A stretch of DNA of 64,000 nt from Numida meleagris (Eukaryota > Chordata > Aves > Galliformes > Numididae). The DNA lies in contig NC_034421.1 of the NCBI RefSeq assembly GCF_002078875.1, positions 443,955 through 507,954 of the forward strand. Reading direction: 5' to 3'. Positions 12,701 to 22,680 of this stretch are shown here, piece after piece; the first letter of the stretch is position 1, and the number at the start of each line of letters is the position of its first letter. The translations under genes and the position numbers were made by a program. The notes beneath the pieces are model-generated. The model saw only the letters and a list, made by a program, of their open reading frames with translations, did no database searches and was not told the DNA's origin.

Positions 12701-15288
12701 ACATGAATTCCTATAAGCACTACAGAATATAACAAAGCATTATTGGTTCTTCGTGAATACTAAGTTGACTCGTGATAATTCCTAGATTTCTAACCATATA
12801 AGATTCCATTCTTCCAGGCCAGTGCAATTAGCACATGCTAGCTGCAACAAAGTCTGTAAAGACCAATTACTCAAAATGAAAAAAATAAATTGCTGTATTG
12901 TAACAATTCTCCCTCTGCAAATAAAGAAATCAGGAGCAGAATGATATGGAGTGTTTGGTTTCCAAAAAGCACACCAGTGGGGATTCAGATGAACTGTTTA
13001 TGTTGTCAGACTTTTACACCACAAGTACACAAGGGACCAGTGGTATAGTCAGGAATGCAAGTCCTAGACTGCAAGACCACCATTACTAACATAAGGTCTC
13101 CTTGTCTTCTCCTTGGAAGGGGAGAGAGAGAGAAGCAGGTTGCTCTACTTAACCAGTTAAGCAAAGAGATCACTACAGAATCACCCACGGGTGAAACACG
13201 ACAGTTGTTTAATAGAAATACTACATGGGAGATTAGAACACAATCCCCAAATCCATAATTAAGACACTGAAGGGAGGATTAAATTATTGCTATGTGATTT
13301 ATCTTTAATTATACTAGAAAGGAACAATTAGGCACAGTATTTCTGGCTGTACATTTATAATAGAGGGAATTTTTCCTTAAGTAGTATTGATTAAGTTGGT
13401 GGTAAATCATAATAAAGACAAAGGGAAACACAGAGCATATTGAGTTTCTGTGGGTAGTTTGAGTAATGATCCATTAGTGTAAACAGAGATTATTTACAGT
13501 AACACACTGTGAGAAGCAATAGTTTCGAAAGAATTAATACATGGACATAGCCTTTGGTCACTGAGCAAATTTACAGGCATCCAAATACCAGAGTTTCCAG
13601 TAGGCTTCCCTTGGGGCAGGGACAGTGCCTGTTTCTGCTTGGAAAATTCTTAACACCAGGAATAAATAAGACTGTATGGAAAAGTTTGCATAATCTGTGA
13701 AATGCTGCAAGAGCTCACGGCCTCAGTCAGCTGTGCATGGAGCTTCTTACTCCGGAGCAAAGTCTTTCAGGGAGGTAACAATCCTGGAGACAAAAGCCTG
13801 ACCCCATGCACAGCTCCTTTTGATTGCGCTGTACCTACAATTTATTCCAGCTCTTCCAGAGGCTGTTCACTTAAGCTTTCCTAAATGAAAGCCCACAAAA
13901 AAGTGGGACCTTCAGTATCTGGCCAGATTTGACTCTAAGGCAGAGTAGGCCAAGATCTTGGCTTTGACAAATTTTAGAGCAAACCATAACTGAAGGAAGT
14001 ATAGGAAGGCTGTTGCCAGAACAGTTCTGATACCAATGAAAAAAGGACAGCATACAAATTAGACGTCTGTGCCTGGAAGAAATCCATAAAACCTTGTTCT
14101 TGGAAGACATTCTGAGAAAGCTAAAGAGGCATTCTGCAATTCATTAAAAATTATGCATGCAGAGTAATAGGCCACAGCTAGAAATGTCTGAGAACAGAAG
14201 CATCAATTTTACTTTTCATTTTGGGCCTCCATTTTTAAGAACTGCACTGTGTGAAAGACTAATGGTTGACAACAGTCCAGCTAATATGGAGACAAAAATG
14301 ACAAAAAAGGTCATATTGAAAATGGACATAAATCGTGTCCCTCATTAAGCCTTTAAGCCTGCCTTCTGACATGTTTTACTTTATGCAGGTAGCACTGGGC
14401 AGGCACTCAAAATCTGTCCTGGGTGCTGTTCCAATGCCAGAAGGTACCTGAGCTCAAGAGTACTGTTAATTAGCACTGTTGCTAAGTAAATGGTCCCAGT
14501 CCCCTATTCATCACTTCATACCAGGTAATCATGGCTACCGTAACAAATTGGTGAAACCCAGCGTGCTGCATTCCTGTTCATGGGTGAGGGAAAAGGACCA
14601 GGTTTGAAAAGTTTCTCTTATTCATTAAACTCATCCAGCTTACCCTCCAGAAAGATAAAGGACTGCAAGATAACAGCTTCTTATTTGGATTTTTACTAGA
14701 AAAGCAAAGGAAAATCCTTAAGCCAGAAATGTCAGTCATTAGAACATTGCCTCATTCAGGAATGATAACACTGCATGAATACAGATACTGGAAAGAACCA
14801 TTATGTATCAAACTCAAAATAGTGTTCCTATGATTTAATGAAAGACAGAGCCAGAGCTCAGGGAACTGTCATGGGATAACAATCACCCCACTCCAAGGCA
14901 TCAGGGCAAACACGACCCACCTTTGGCTGCAAGAGACTGAGAAATAATTTAAATTTAACAGCTCATTTTTATCCAGTGGCTTTTGTGAAAAGGGTTGTTG
15001 ATCTCAGTCACTTTCCAGTGACAACATTATAAAACACAGCTCTCAAAGAGAAACTACTAACAAGTCTCATTAGGAAGGTCAAAAGGGATGAAGGGGATGA
15101 GATGTTCTCAGTTAGGTATGGTACTTCAGCCTGAGGTTAGGGCACACTGGCAATGAGGAGTACAAATAAACACACTGACGTGTGCGCTGCACTGAGGATA
15201 TAAAAGGTGCCATGACTAATACATCAGCACTGCATTTGTAAATTAAACAGAGATGAGGTATCAGTATGGAAGACACGCTGAATTACTG

Positions 15289-15332
15289 CTATTCAATTTC
15301 TAAGTACTGGCTATTCCATTTCTAAATATTGG
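15289..15332. repeat. Tandem duplication of a 22-bp unit
   Basis: Two directly adjacent units, each starting CTATTC and ending with a TGG, match at 19 of 22 positions. This looks like a small local tandem duplication in intronic sequence. Confidence 0.8.
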
Positions 15333-15778
15333 CCTAACTCCATGAAAGTAGGTGTTCATAAAACATGTTAGACAGCTTTGGAAACATTCTGAATTTGCCC
15401 ACCTTTGCAATTCTTGAAAATTCCTTGTTTCACTTCAGCACTGATCAAAACTGTATACTAAGATAGTTTTCAAAATATCATATCTTCATGTTCATACTTT
15501 TTCTCAACTTACAAATTACACTATGCAGCCATTTTAATGATTAAGAGAGAGTAATGAACAGTAAGAAAATAGAGGCCATGAAAGTAATTTTCTAGGAGCT
15601 GAGACAACTACTTTTATTTTTTCAAATTCTGAATAAAAGCAAAGATAGTGTTCAACAAGGCATTTACCGAGGCCATTTTCTTTGTTAATGATTCACACTG
15701 TGGATGTTTTTATTATAATCATAAGAGCTGGACACCTTTTATTTTCAACTGACCTAGAAGCAATTAGATGGGAATATT

Positions 15779-16345
15779 CATAGAATCATAAGGTTGGAAA
15801 AGACCTCCAAGATCATCCAGTCCAAGTCCACCTACCACCAATATTTCCCCACTAACCCACGTCCCGTAGTGCAACATCTAAATGTTTCTGGAGCACCTCC
15901 AGGGATGGTGACTCCACCACCTCCTGGGCAGCCCATTCCAATACCTCACCACTCTTTCTGAGAATAAATATTTCCTAAGATCCAACCTGAACCTCCTCTG
16001 GTGCAACTTACGGCCATTCCCTCTAGTCCAAATCACTACTTACGTGGGAGAAGAGGCTGAGTCCCACCCTACCACCAACTCCTTTCAGGGAGTTGCAGAG
16101 AGCTGTAAGGTCTCCCAAGTCTCCCCTTCTCCAGACTGAACAATGCCAGTTACCTCAGCCACTCCCCGTAAGACTTGTGTTCCAGGCCCTTCACAGCTCC
16201 ACTGGCCTTCTCTGGACACACTCCAGGGCCTCGACGTCTTTCTTGTAGTGAGTGGCCCAAAACTGAACACAGTACTCGAGATGCAGCCACACCAGAGTTC
16301 ATCCTCCTCTCTTTCCCTTCCCATGTTGTAGAAGGGCAACACATG
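15779..16345 (-). mobile_element. CR1 LINE 3' fragment (minus)
   Basis: The left edge is the reverse complement of a CR1 3' tail (ATAGAATCATAAGGTTGG) followed by the standard AAAAGACCTCCAAGATCATC block. The copy extends through the ORF2 C-terminal coding region, where the complement encodes a [23 protein letters not shown] stretch in place of the family KGLEHKSYEERLRELG motif. Frameshifts and stops break the frame. It lies head-to-head with the next CR1 copy. Confidence 0.92.
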
Positions 16346-16639
16346 CTTATAACCTTGCCTTCTCAAACAAGAATCCTGGAAGTGAGTACAGTGGAGAAAA
16401 GAAAGTGAACAGCAAACTCAGCTGGTGTGACTATTCTGGACATAGCTGCATCAGGGACATATTCCCATTCCTGCAGATTCAGGGTAGCTCAGCATTGCCA
16501 CTCTTTGTCAGAAACAAAAAGGTTTTGTATATACACTTGTTTCCCTGTGTGGTACGCAGAAACAGCAGTATAACTGGCTCCTCAAATGCAGCCATGAGAA
16601 GGAACAAGGCAAAAGGATAGGTAAAGCTCCTGTACGAGC

Positions 16640-17390
16640 TTTGAGACCAAGTGCCGGGTCCTGCACTTCAGTCACAACAACCCCATACATCACGACAGGC
16701 TTGGGGCAGAGTGACTGGAAAGCCGTGCAGAGGAAAAGGATCTGGGAGTGTTAGTTCACAGCTGGCTGAACGTGAGCCAGCAGTATGCTCAGGGGGGCAA
16801 GAAAGCCAATGGCATCCTGCCTTGTATCACAAGTAGTGCAGCCAGCAGGAGTGGGGAAGTGATCACCCCTCTGTATTCAGCTCTGGTGAGGCTGCACCTT
16901 GAGTACCGTGTTCAGTTTCAGGCCCTCACTACAAGAAAGAAATTGAGGTCCTGTACCCTGTCCAGAGAAGAGCAAAGGAGCTGTGAAGCACAAGCCTTAT
17001 GGGGAGAGGCTGAGGGAACTGAGATTGTTCAGTCTGGAGGAGTCTCAGGCGAGATGTTATTGCTCTATGCAACTCCCTGAAAGGAGACTGTAGCGAGGTG
17101 GGGGACAGCATCTTCTTCCAGGCAGCTAGTAATAGGGTGAGAGGTAATTGCCTTCAGTCGCACCAGAGGAGATTCAAGTTGGATATTAGGAAAAATTTAT
17201 TCTCAGAGTGGTGAGATATTGGAACATGCTGCCCAGGGAGGTGGTAGTGTCACCATACCTGAAGGCGTTCAAAAAAAGGACAGATGTGGCACTGAGGGAC
17301 ATGGTTTAGCGGACCCAGTGGTAATGGGCTGATGGTTAGATCACTTTAGTGGTCTTTTCCAACCTTAATGGTTCTGTGATACTATGATAC
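16640..17390 (+). mobile_element. CR1 LINE 3' fragment (plus)
   Basis: The copy starts in the ORF2 region with GTGCCGGGTCCTGCACTTCA and runs to the 3' tail GTCTTTTCCAACCTTAATGG plus TTCTGTGATACTATGATAC. Recognisable translated blocks include SRSGEVITPLYSALVRLHLE, the CR1 'SALVRPHLEY' motif. The frame is broken by several indels. Its 5' end faces the 5' end of the minus-strand CR1 about 300 bp upstream. Confidence 0.93.
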
Positions 17391-19944
17391 TAAAATGTCT
17401 GGGATAGAATGTGGGACACAGAAGGCTTCCCTGGCCACCTTTCCAGCATTAGCAGCCAGGAGGTAGGTGAAGACTCTGCCCTTCTACACATGCCTGCAAC
17501 GATGGAGAGTACTGGGCTGGGGTGTGCTGGTGCTTGAAGCCTGTACTGAGGCAGGCTGAGCAACAATCCCTGGATATGCTGACAGGGAGAGGAGGATTGC
17601 CAGCACCTTTCCATCTCTAGTCTTGCCTTTTTGGCATGATCTTGAAGAGGTTGCAGAGCTACTTCCAGCTGAGCTAGCTGGTTGTGAGCCCGATAGGCCA
17701 TCCCAACAGTGATGCCAGAGGCGGTTTTGAATCCAGTGCTCTTCTGCCTGGCTCAGGGTGCCTGCTTAGCCCGGCAGGGACCTCACTCAGTGCCAGCAAC
17801 ACATCTGGACACTGGGACAGAGCAGGGGATGAGCACAGCTCCAGACAAAGTAGAGACCAAAGAGTTAGGCTGAACATATTTTCACAGATTCATACCCTCC
17901 AGTCTTGCCTGAGATAGTACAGACAGCTGCAGTAAGGATGTCTTCCAGGGAAAGCAGCACTGACAGCTGTAGACATGAAGTGAAGATATGGCTGAAGATG
18001 CCAGAGCACCAAGTGGTAATTCTCTGAGCAGACTGTAGGGAGCAGGAGGACACAGAAAACATCTAACCTAACGTAACGTGGAATAGAAATAAGCAATAAA
18101 GAAGCAAAGGCCCTGAGAAAAACCTGGCAACATAGCACAGAAAGAAACGTAGATTTACCTCTGGCATGGCAGTATGAAACAGGATGGTGCATAAGACATT
18201 ATGCAGCAAGACCCTTGGGACACCAATCCAACAAAATGGTCCCAGCTGTAGCACTTACAACACTGATAACAACAGTGTTTATGTACACACATGCACAAAG
18301 GAGACATTTAGTACATCTATGGCTCACAGCACAAGGCTTCACACTAGCTCACATGCTCAGCCTTATGTGACTAATCCATTCTCATTTCCACCACTGGATA
18401 AACAGAGGCTTTTTCTACCTTTTCCCTTCATGTCAGCTTCACACCTTTAAGACTGTTCTTGATGAAGCATCTTGCCTATGATAATGCAGCCTGCTATGCC
18501 TTATTCTCAGAGGGGTAGAGTGTCCTGTGCCTAGCCTACTGCAGTTATCTTGATAACTGCTTTCAGCAAAGTCCATTTGGATAAAAATATTTGCATTTTG
18601 GAAAAATATTTTTAATGAGATGGATAACCTCAATCTACATTCAGGTAGCTGAAGTCTTTTAAAGGCCATGGACATTTGTTTCTTGAAAGCACTAGGATTT
18701 TCTCTTGTATTTAAACATACTTTTATTGTTGATCCTTTAGTACTAGAGTTACCACTCCAGAAAAGGCTGTTGAAATGCAGAAATAGAAAGCAGGTCATCG
18801 TCATGCTGCACATCAGTGTATATGCATGGACATTATTGATCACAGAAATTACAGAAGAAGAGGTTCTTAAAATGACAACAGGATTGAGACAGCAGCTACC
18901 ACTATTGTCTTTTAAGTCTAATGGTTAAAAATAAAATGGGAACATTACTGAAATGCTAAATGGGAAATAACATTCCTGTTGATACAGGATTGTCTATGTC
19001 TTAGTTATGGAAATATTTTCTTTTTCCTCTGTCCTCCACTTCCATACCTACTTTGCACTTCCTTCAATAGGTCTGAATGTTCATTTTCAGAAGACAGGAT
19101 CAAATAGTGGGAAGACAGAGGAAGTCACTTAGCATACTTCTGAAAGATCCTTAATTTAAAATACTAAAATTAAATGGTATCTAGTAATATGATGTTCATC
19201 TCCTTTCAAAACTGCAATTTAAAATAAAATAAAAAACTAGGAATAAGCCCCTTCCATAATAAATACATGGGTGACCTTTGGAGGAAGGAATATATTTTAA
19301 AAAAAAAGTCAGATATTTCACTTCTAGCTGAAATCTGAAACATCACCAATAGCTATACTATTTGCGAGTAATGAGAAAGTTAAAACCAGAAGTAACTGGT
19401 CTGTGACCAGTGTCAAGTACATACCAAGAGTTAGAACCAAGACAATCAGCCACACACTGGTGACAAGGCAGTGATTAAGAAGACATGTGAATTCCGTTAA
19501 GTCAACAATGCATGCCTCTTCCTAAACCATAGAGTTTTCACAGTGTGTTTTCTCTCTGATGAGAATTTCAAGCTCTGTAAACAGGATTGGACATTCAGAC
19601 CATCTATCTGCAAGGTATGACGATAACCAATTTCCTATGCTGCACGGTTAGAAGTGATTTACTTGAAAGAAAATGAGTTGGACACTTACCAGATTTCTAT
19701 TTACCCTTATAAGATACATTTAGTCTACTTTGCATGCATTATTATATTTCAAGTTTCACTTCACAGGCCTAAAGCAAATGAGATGGGCTAAAAATAAGAG
19801 AGAAGGAAAAGATATATCAGATTTTTCCCCCAAACATAGTGTTTTCTTTTTCAAAAGAAGCCACCTGTCTGACCTTCTCTCAATTTTTTTTTTCCCTTAG
19901 AACTCTTGTGCTTATATTTGGATAAAACAACATTATTTAAATAG
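17391..19944. other. No gene recognised; GC-richer patch at 17391-17880
   Basis: The first 490 bases are GC-richer than the surroundings and carry open minus-strand frames whose product resembles no family I recognise. The rest (to 19944) is AT-rich unique-looking DNA. No splice-supported exon, RNA gene or repeat was identified. Confidence 0.5.
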
Positions 19945-20445
19945 GATGGCGGATGCTGGTGGGATGGCAGCAGAGGCTGAAGCTTCCCACCACCATTCCG
20001 TGACATGTTGGTGCCGTGTGACAGATGGCAGCACAGGGGCACTCTGACAGAATGGCGCCTGACGTGGAAGTGCGGATGGAGCAAAGGGGTGGAACTGAAT
20101 TCCTTCATGTGGAAAAAGTGGTCCCCATTGACATTCATCAATGCTTGCATACATTTATGGAGACCGAACAGTGGGTGTCAGCGCAGTGAGGTGGGGGGGG
20201 AGTGGAGGGGAAGGGGGGGCATTTCAGCCATGGTGACAGTGGTCACTTCTACTGGTGCAGATTTGTATGAGTGCAGCATGCAGGCTCTTGTTCACTGCTG
20301 GCAAAAATGCATAGTTCATGGTGGTGACAAAGTTGGATAAAAAGTACTCTGTAGTTGATAATTTTCTCTATCAAATAGTGGTATTGTGTTCTTTGTTGTA
20401 GTTTCCATGGAAATAAACAGGAGGCATTACTTTCAGAGCATACAT
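19945..20445 (+). mobile_element. Internally deleted mariner (Galluhop-type), copy 2
   Basis: The sequence GGCGGATGCTGGTGGGATGG is shared, reversed, with the copy at 9275-9758. The right edge GGAGGCATTACTTTCAGAGC is a good mariner terminus, whereas the left terminus is degraded. In the plus direction a transposase remnant YGDRTV-GVSAVRW (from 20150) corresponds to the mariner N-terminal HTH region, and GADLYECSMQALVHCWQKCI (around 20256-20315) corresponds to the extreme C-terminus. The DDD catalytic core between them is absent, replaced by a G-rich junction. Stop codons interrupt the N-terminal remnant, so it is not functional. Confidence 0.85.
20190..20219 (+). repeat. G-rich tract with G-quadruplex potential
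   Basis: Runs of eight, four and seven G separated by short A/T-containing gaps, plus nearby GG pairs, lie at the internal deletion junction of mariner copy 2. Copy 1 has no such tract. Confidence 0.75.
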
Positions 20446-20572
20446 AAAAGGGCAAATCCCAGTTAACGTGGCCCAAATAATTGCTCACTCATAAAATTTT
20501 CCATGTTGATTAAAAGGAACCACAGATAGGAATAACATCTAAAGATTTAGGGAAGAGCCACTGATGTGGCAA

Positions 20573-21286
20573 CCCCCACTGCCAATACAAGCTGGCAGAT
20601 GAAAGGATTGAGTGCAGCCCTGCCAAAAAAGACCTGGGGGTAATTGTGGATGGGAAGCTGGGCATGAGCCAGCAATGTGCCCTTGCAGCCCAGAAAGCCA
20701 ACCGTATCCTGGGCTGCATCCAAAGCAGCATGGCCAGCAGGGCAAGGGAGGTGATCCTGCCCCTCTGCTCTGCACTGGTGAGACCTCACCTGGAGCAATG
20801 CGTCCAGATGGGGAGTGCTCAGTACAGGAGAGACACGGAGCTGTTGGAGTGCATCCTGGGAAGGACCACAAAAATGATCCATGGAATGGAACACCTCTCC
20901 TATGAGGACAGGCTGAGAGAGCTGGGGCTGTTCAGCCTGGAGAAGAGAAGGCTGCGAGGTGACCTGAGGGCGGCCTGTCAGTATCTAAAGGGGAGCTACG
21001 GGAAAGAAGGGGACAGACTCTTTAGCAGGGTCTGTGGTGACAGAAGAAGGGGAAACGGCCTCAAGCTGAAAGAGGGTAGGTTTAGGTTGGGTATATGGAG
21101 GGTGGTGAGGCACTGGAACAGGTTGCCCAGAGATGTGGTTGTTGCCCTGTCCCTGGAGACTTTCAAGGCGAGGCTGGGTCAGGCCCTGGGCAGCCTGATG
21201 GAGCTGCAGTGTCCCTGTGCATTGCAGGGGAGTTGGACTAGATGGCCCTCAGAGGTCCCTTCCAAATCTAACGATTCTATGATTCA
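20573..21286 (+). mobile_element. CR1 LINE 3' fragment with open ORF2 C-terminal frame
   Basis: This is the best preserved CR1 in the window. A plus-strand frame is uninterrupted from about 20570, through an internal ATG at 20646, to a stop at 21423-21425. It carries the CR1 ORF2 C-terminal landmarks in order: LGVIVDGKLGMSQQ, ILPLCSALVRPHLEQCVQ, SYEDRLRELGLFSLEKRRLR, RRGNGLKLKEGRFRLG, VVRHWNRLPRDVVVA and SLETFKARL. The 3' tail is AGAGGTCCCTTCCAAATCTA then CGATTCTATGATTC. The endonuclease and most of the reverse transcriptase are missing (5' truncation), so it is not an active element. The frame runs past the usual end through the tail into flanking DNA. It follows mariner copy 2 by about 130 bp. 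Confidence 0.95.
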
Positions 21287-21934
21287 AAGAATTAAATCAT
21301 CCCTTTCAGAGGTCAATCCCTTGGTATTAACTGAAAAAGGCAATAGTTTCACAAAGCTAACCAAAATTATAACTGTGCTCCTACTCCCGAAGGATTCATT
21401 CTGCATACTGAGAGAAAGGGCTTGAGTCCTCTAAGTGCCATTATCTCTAAGAACTCACCTGATGGATGAAGTACTGTAAAACTGACACACAAAAAAAATC
21501 CGTATGTGCTGTCAGGCCTTACAAGAGGAGAAAGAATAGAATTAAAGAGCAGTTAGTAAAATTTAACTTGTGAATTAAATGACAGGGAAAAGAAAGTGAG
21601 GAAGGAGGAGAAATCAACAGTAAGTTTATCAAACTCTTTATAACATCCGGTAAAAACACAATCGTGAATAATAACTAATACAAATCTGTCACGAAAAATG
21701 GAGCTAAGCCTAAGCAATTTTCTTCCATGAGAATATAACAGGCCCTTTTGTTAGGAGGAAAGCAGTAGATATAATAAATCCTCCTCTTTAATAAGACTTA
21801 AGCTGTTTACAGAAGACAGGTGCAAAACTGTCTAGAAAACTGCAACGCAGAGAATAGTTCTCAGTGGTTCATATTTTTCATAATGGAAGGACATAATGAG
21901 TAGAGTTCTGTAGGAATTTTTTTTGTCTCTAATA
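21287..21934. other. Unique-looking AT-rich sequence, nothing recognised
   Basis: This spacer lies between the well-preserved CR1 and an ancient CR1 remnant. Nothing with exon, RNA or repeat character was seen. Part of it could be the undetectable 5' extension of the ancient CR1. Confidence 0.5.
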
Positions 21935-22680
21935 CTGTGCAATACTGTCATTAATGAGGAGGAAGATGGAACAGAGCATATATTTATTACATTTGCGGAC
22001 AACATGAAGCTGGAAGAGGATTCCAAGTGCCTTGGAGGTCTAAATTATGTATAATTCAAACAATCTTAAAATGCTGGAATAAACGTGACAAAATAAGACG
22101 CATTTCAGATGTAACATCCTACACACAAGCAAAATAATCTAAATGAATGCAGGATAGGAACAGCAAGGTATGGCACAGTCTACCATATAAGGAATTCTGG
22201 GCTTTGGAGGATCAGGGGCAGAAACACACCAATAATATCATGCTAATGCCAGAAAAGAAATGGTATAGTAGCATGCTTTAATAAGTAGAAATCTTGTAAG
22301 ATACGAGAAGTATGATTGTTCAGAAAGGTCAGTCTTACGAGACCTCTAGTCATTTTGTGAGAAAAAAAGTGAAAGAATTTCTGTTACATAGTCCAGGGAA
22401 GGCTGAAGAAAGACCACAGTAGTGACTTTAAAATACATAAAATGCAGCAGCAGAAGGGATGGTAATGAGCTACTCTCCATGTCCTTGGAGGATAACAGAA
22501 CTAATGGACTCAAAGGGGATGCAAAACACATAACAGGAGGAATTTCCTAATAGTGAGGGTACTACTAGAATAGCACTAGAATTGGCCCAGACTGTGCAGG
22601 TAGGTTGTGGAGCCCCTCATCAGAGGCATTTTAAAAACAGGGAATTCCTGAGAGGAATATGGGATAAAAATGATAGTTTT
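21935..22680 (+). mobile_element. Ancient degenerate CR1 LINE remnant
   Basis: Several CR1 landmarks occur in the correct order though heavily diverged: ACATTTGCGGACAACATGAA (family: TTTGCAGATGACACCAAGCTGG), CCTTGGAGGTCTAAATT, ACTAATGGACTCAAAGGGGA (family AATGGGTTTAAATTGCA), AGGAGGAATTTCCTAATAGT (family AAAAACTTCCTGACAGTGAG) and TTGTGGAGCCCCTCATCAGA. No long frame survives. The order and spacing argue for one old insertion. Confidence 0.7.

Noticed and set aside
16748..17080. 110-codon plus-strand frame as a gene
   Set aside because: It lies wholly inside the CR1 copy at 16640-17390 and is a fragment of the ORF2 frame.
18439..18843. Open minus-strand frame of 134 codons
   Set aside because: It shows no recognisable domain, lies in AT-rich DNA and has no splice or promoter context. 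Frames of this length occur by chance in 64 kb.
20005..20340. 111-codon plus-strand frame as a gene
   Set aside because: It lies in mariner copy 2; the C-terminal part is residual transposase and the N-terminal part is in the wrong frame relative to the transposase remnant.
20646..21425. 259-codon frame as a host gene
   Set aside because: The residues are the CR1 ORF2 C-terminal region and the segment ends in a CR1 3' tail, so it is transposon-derived.
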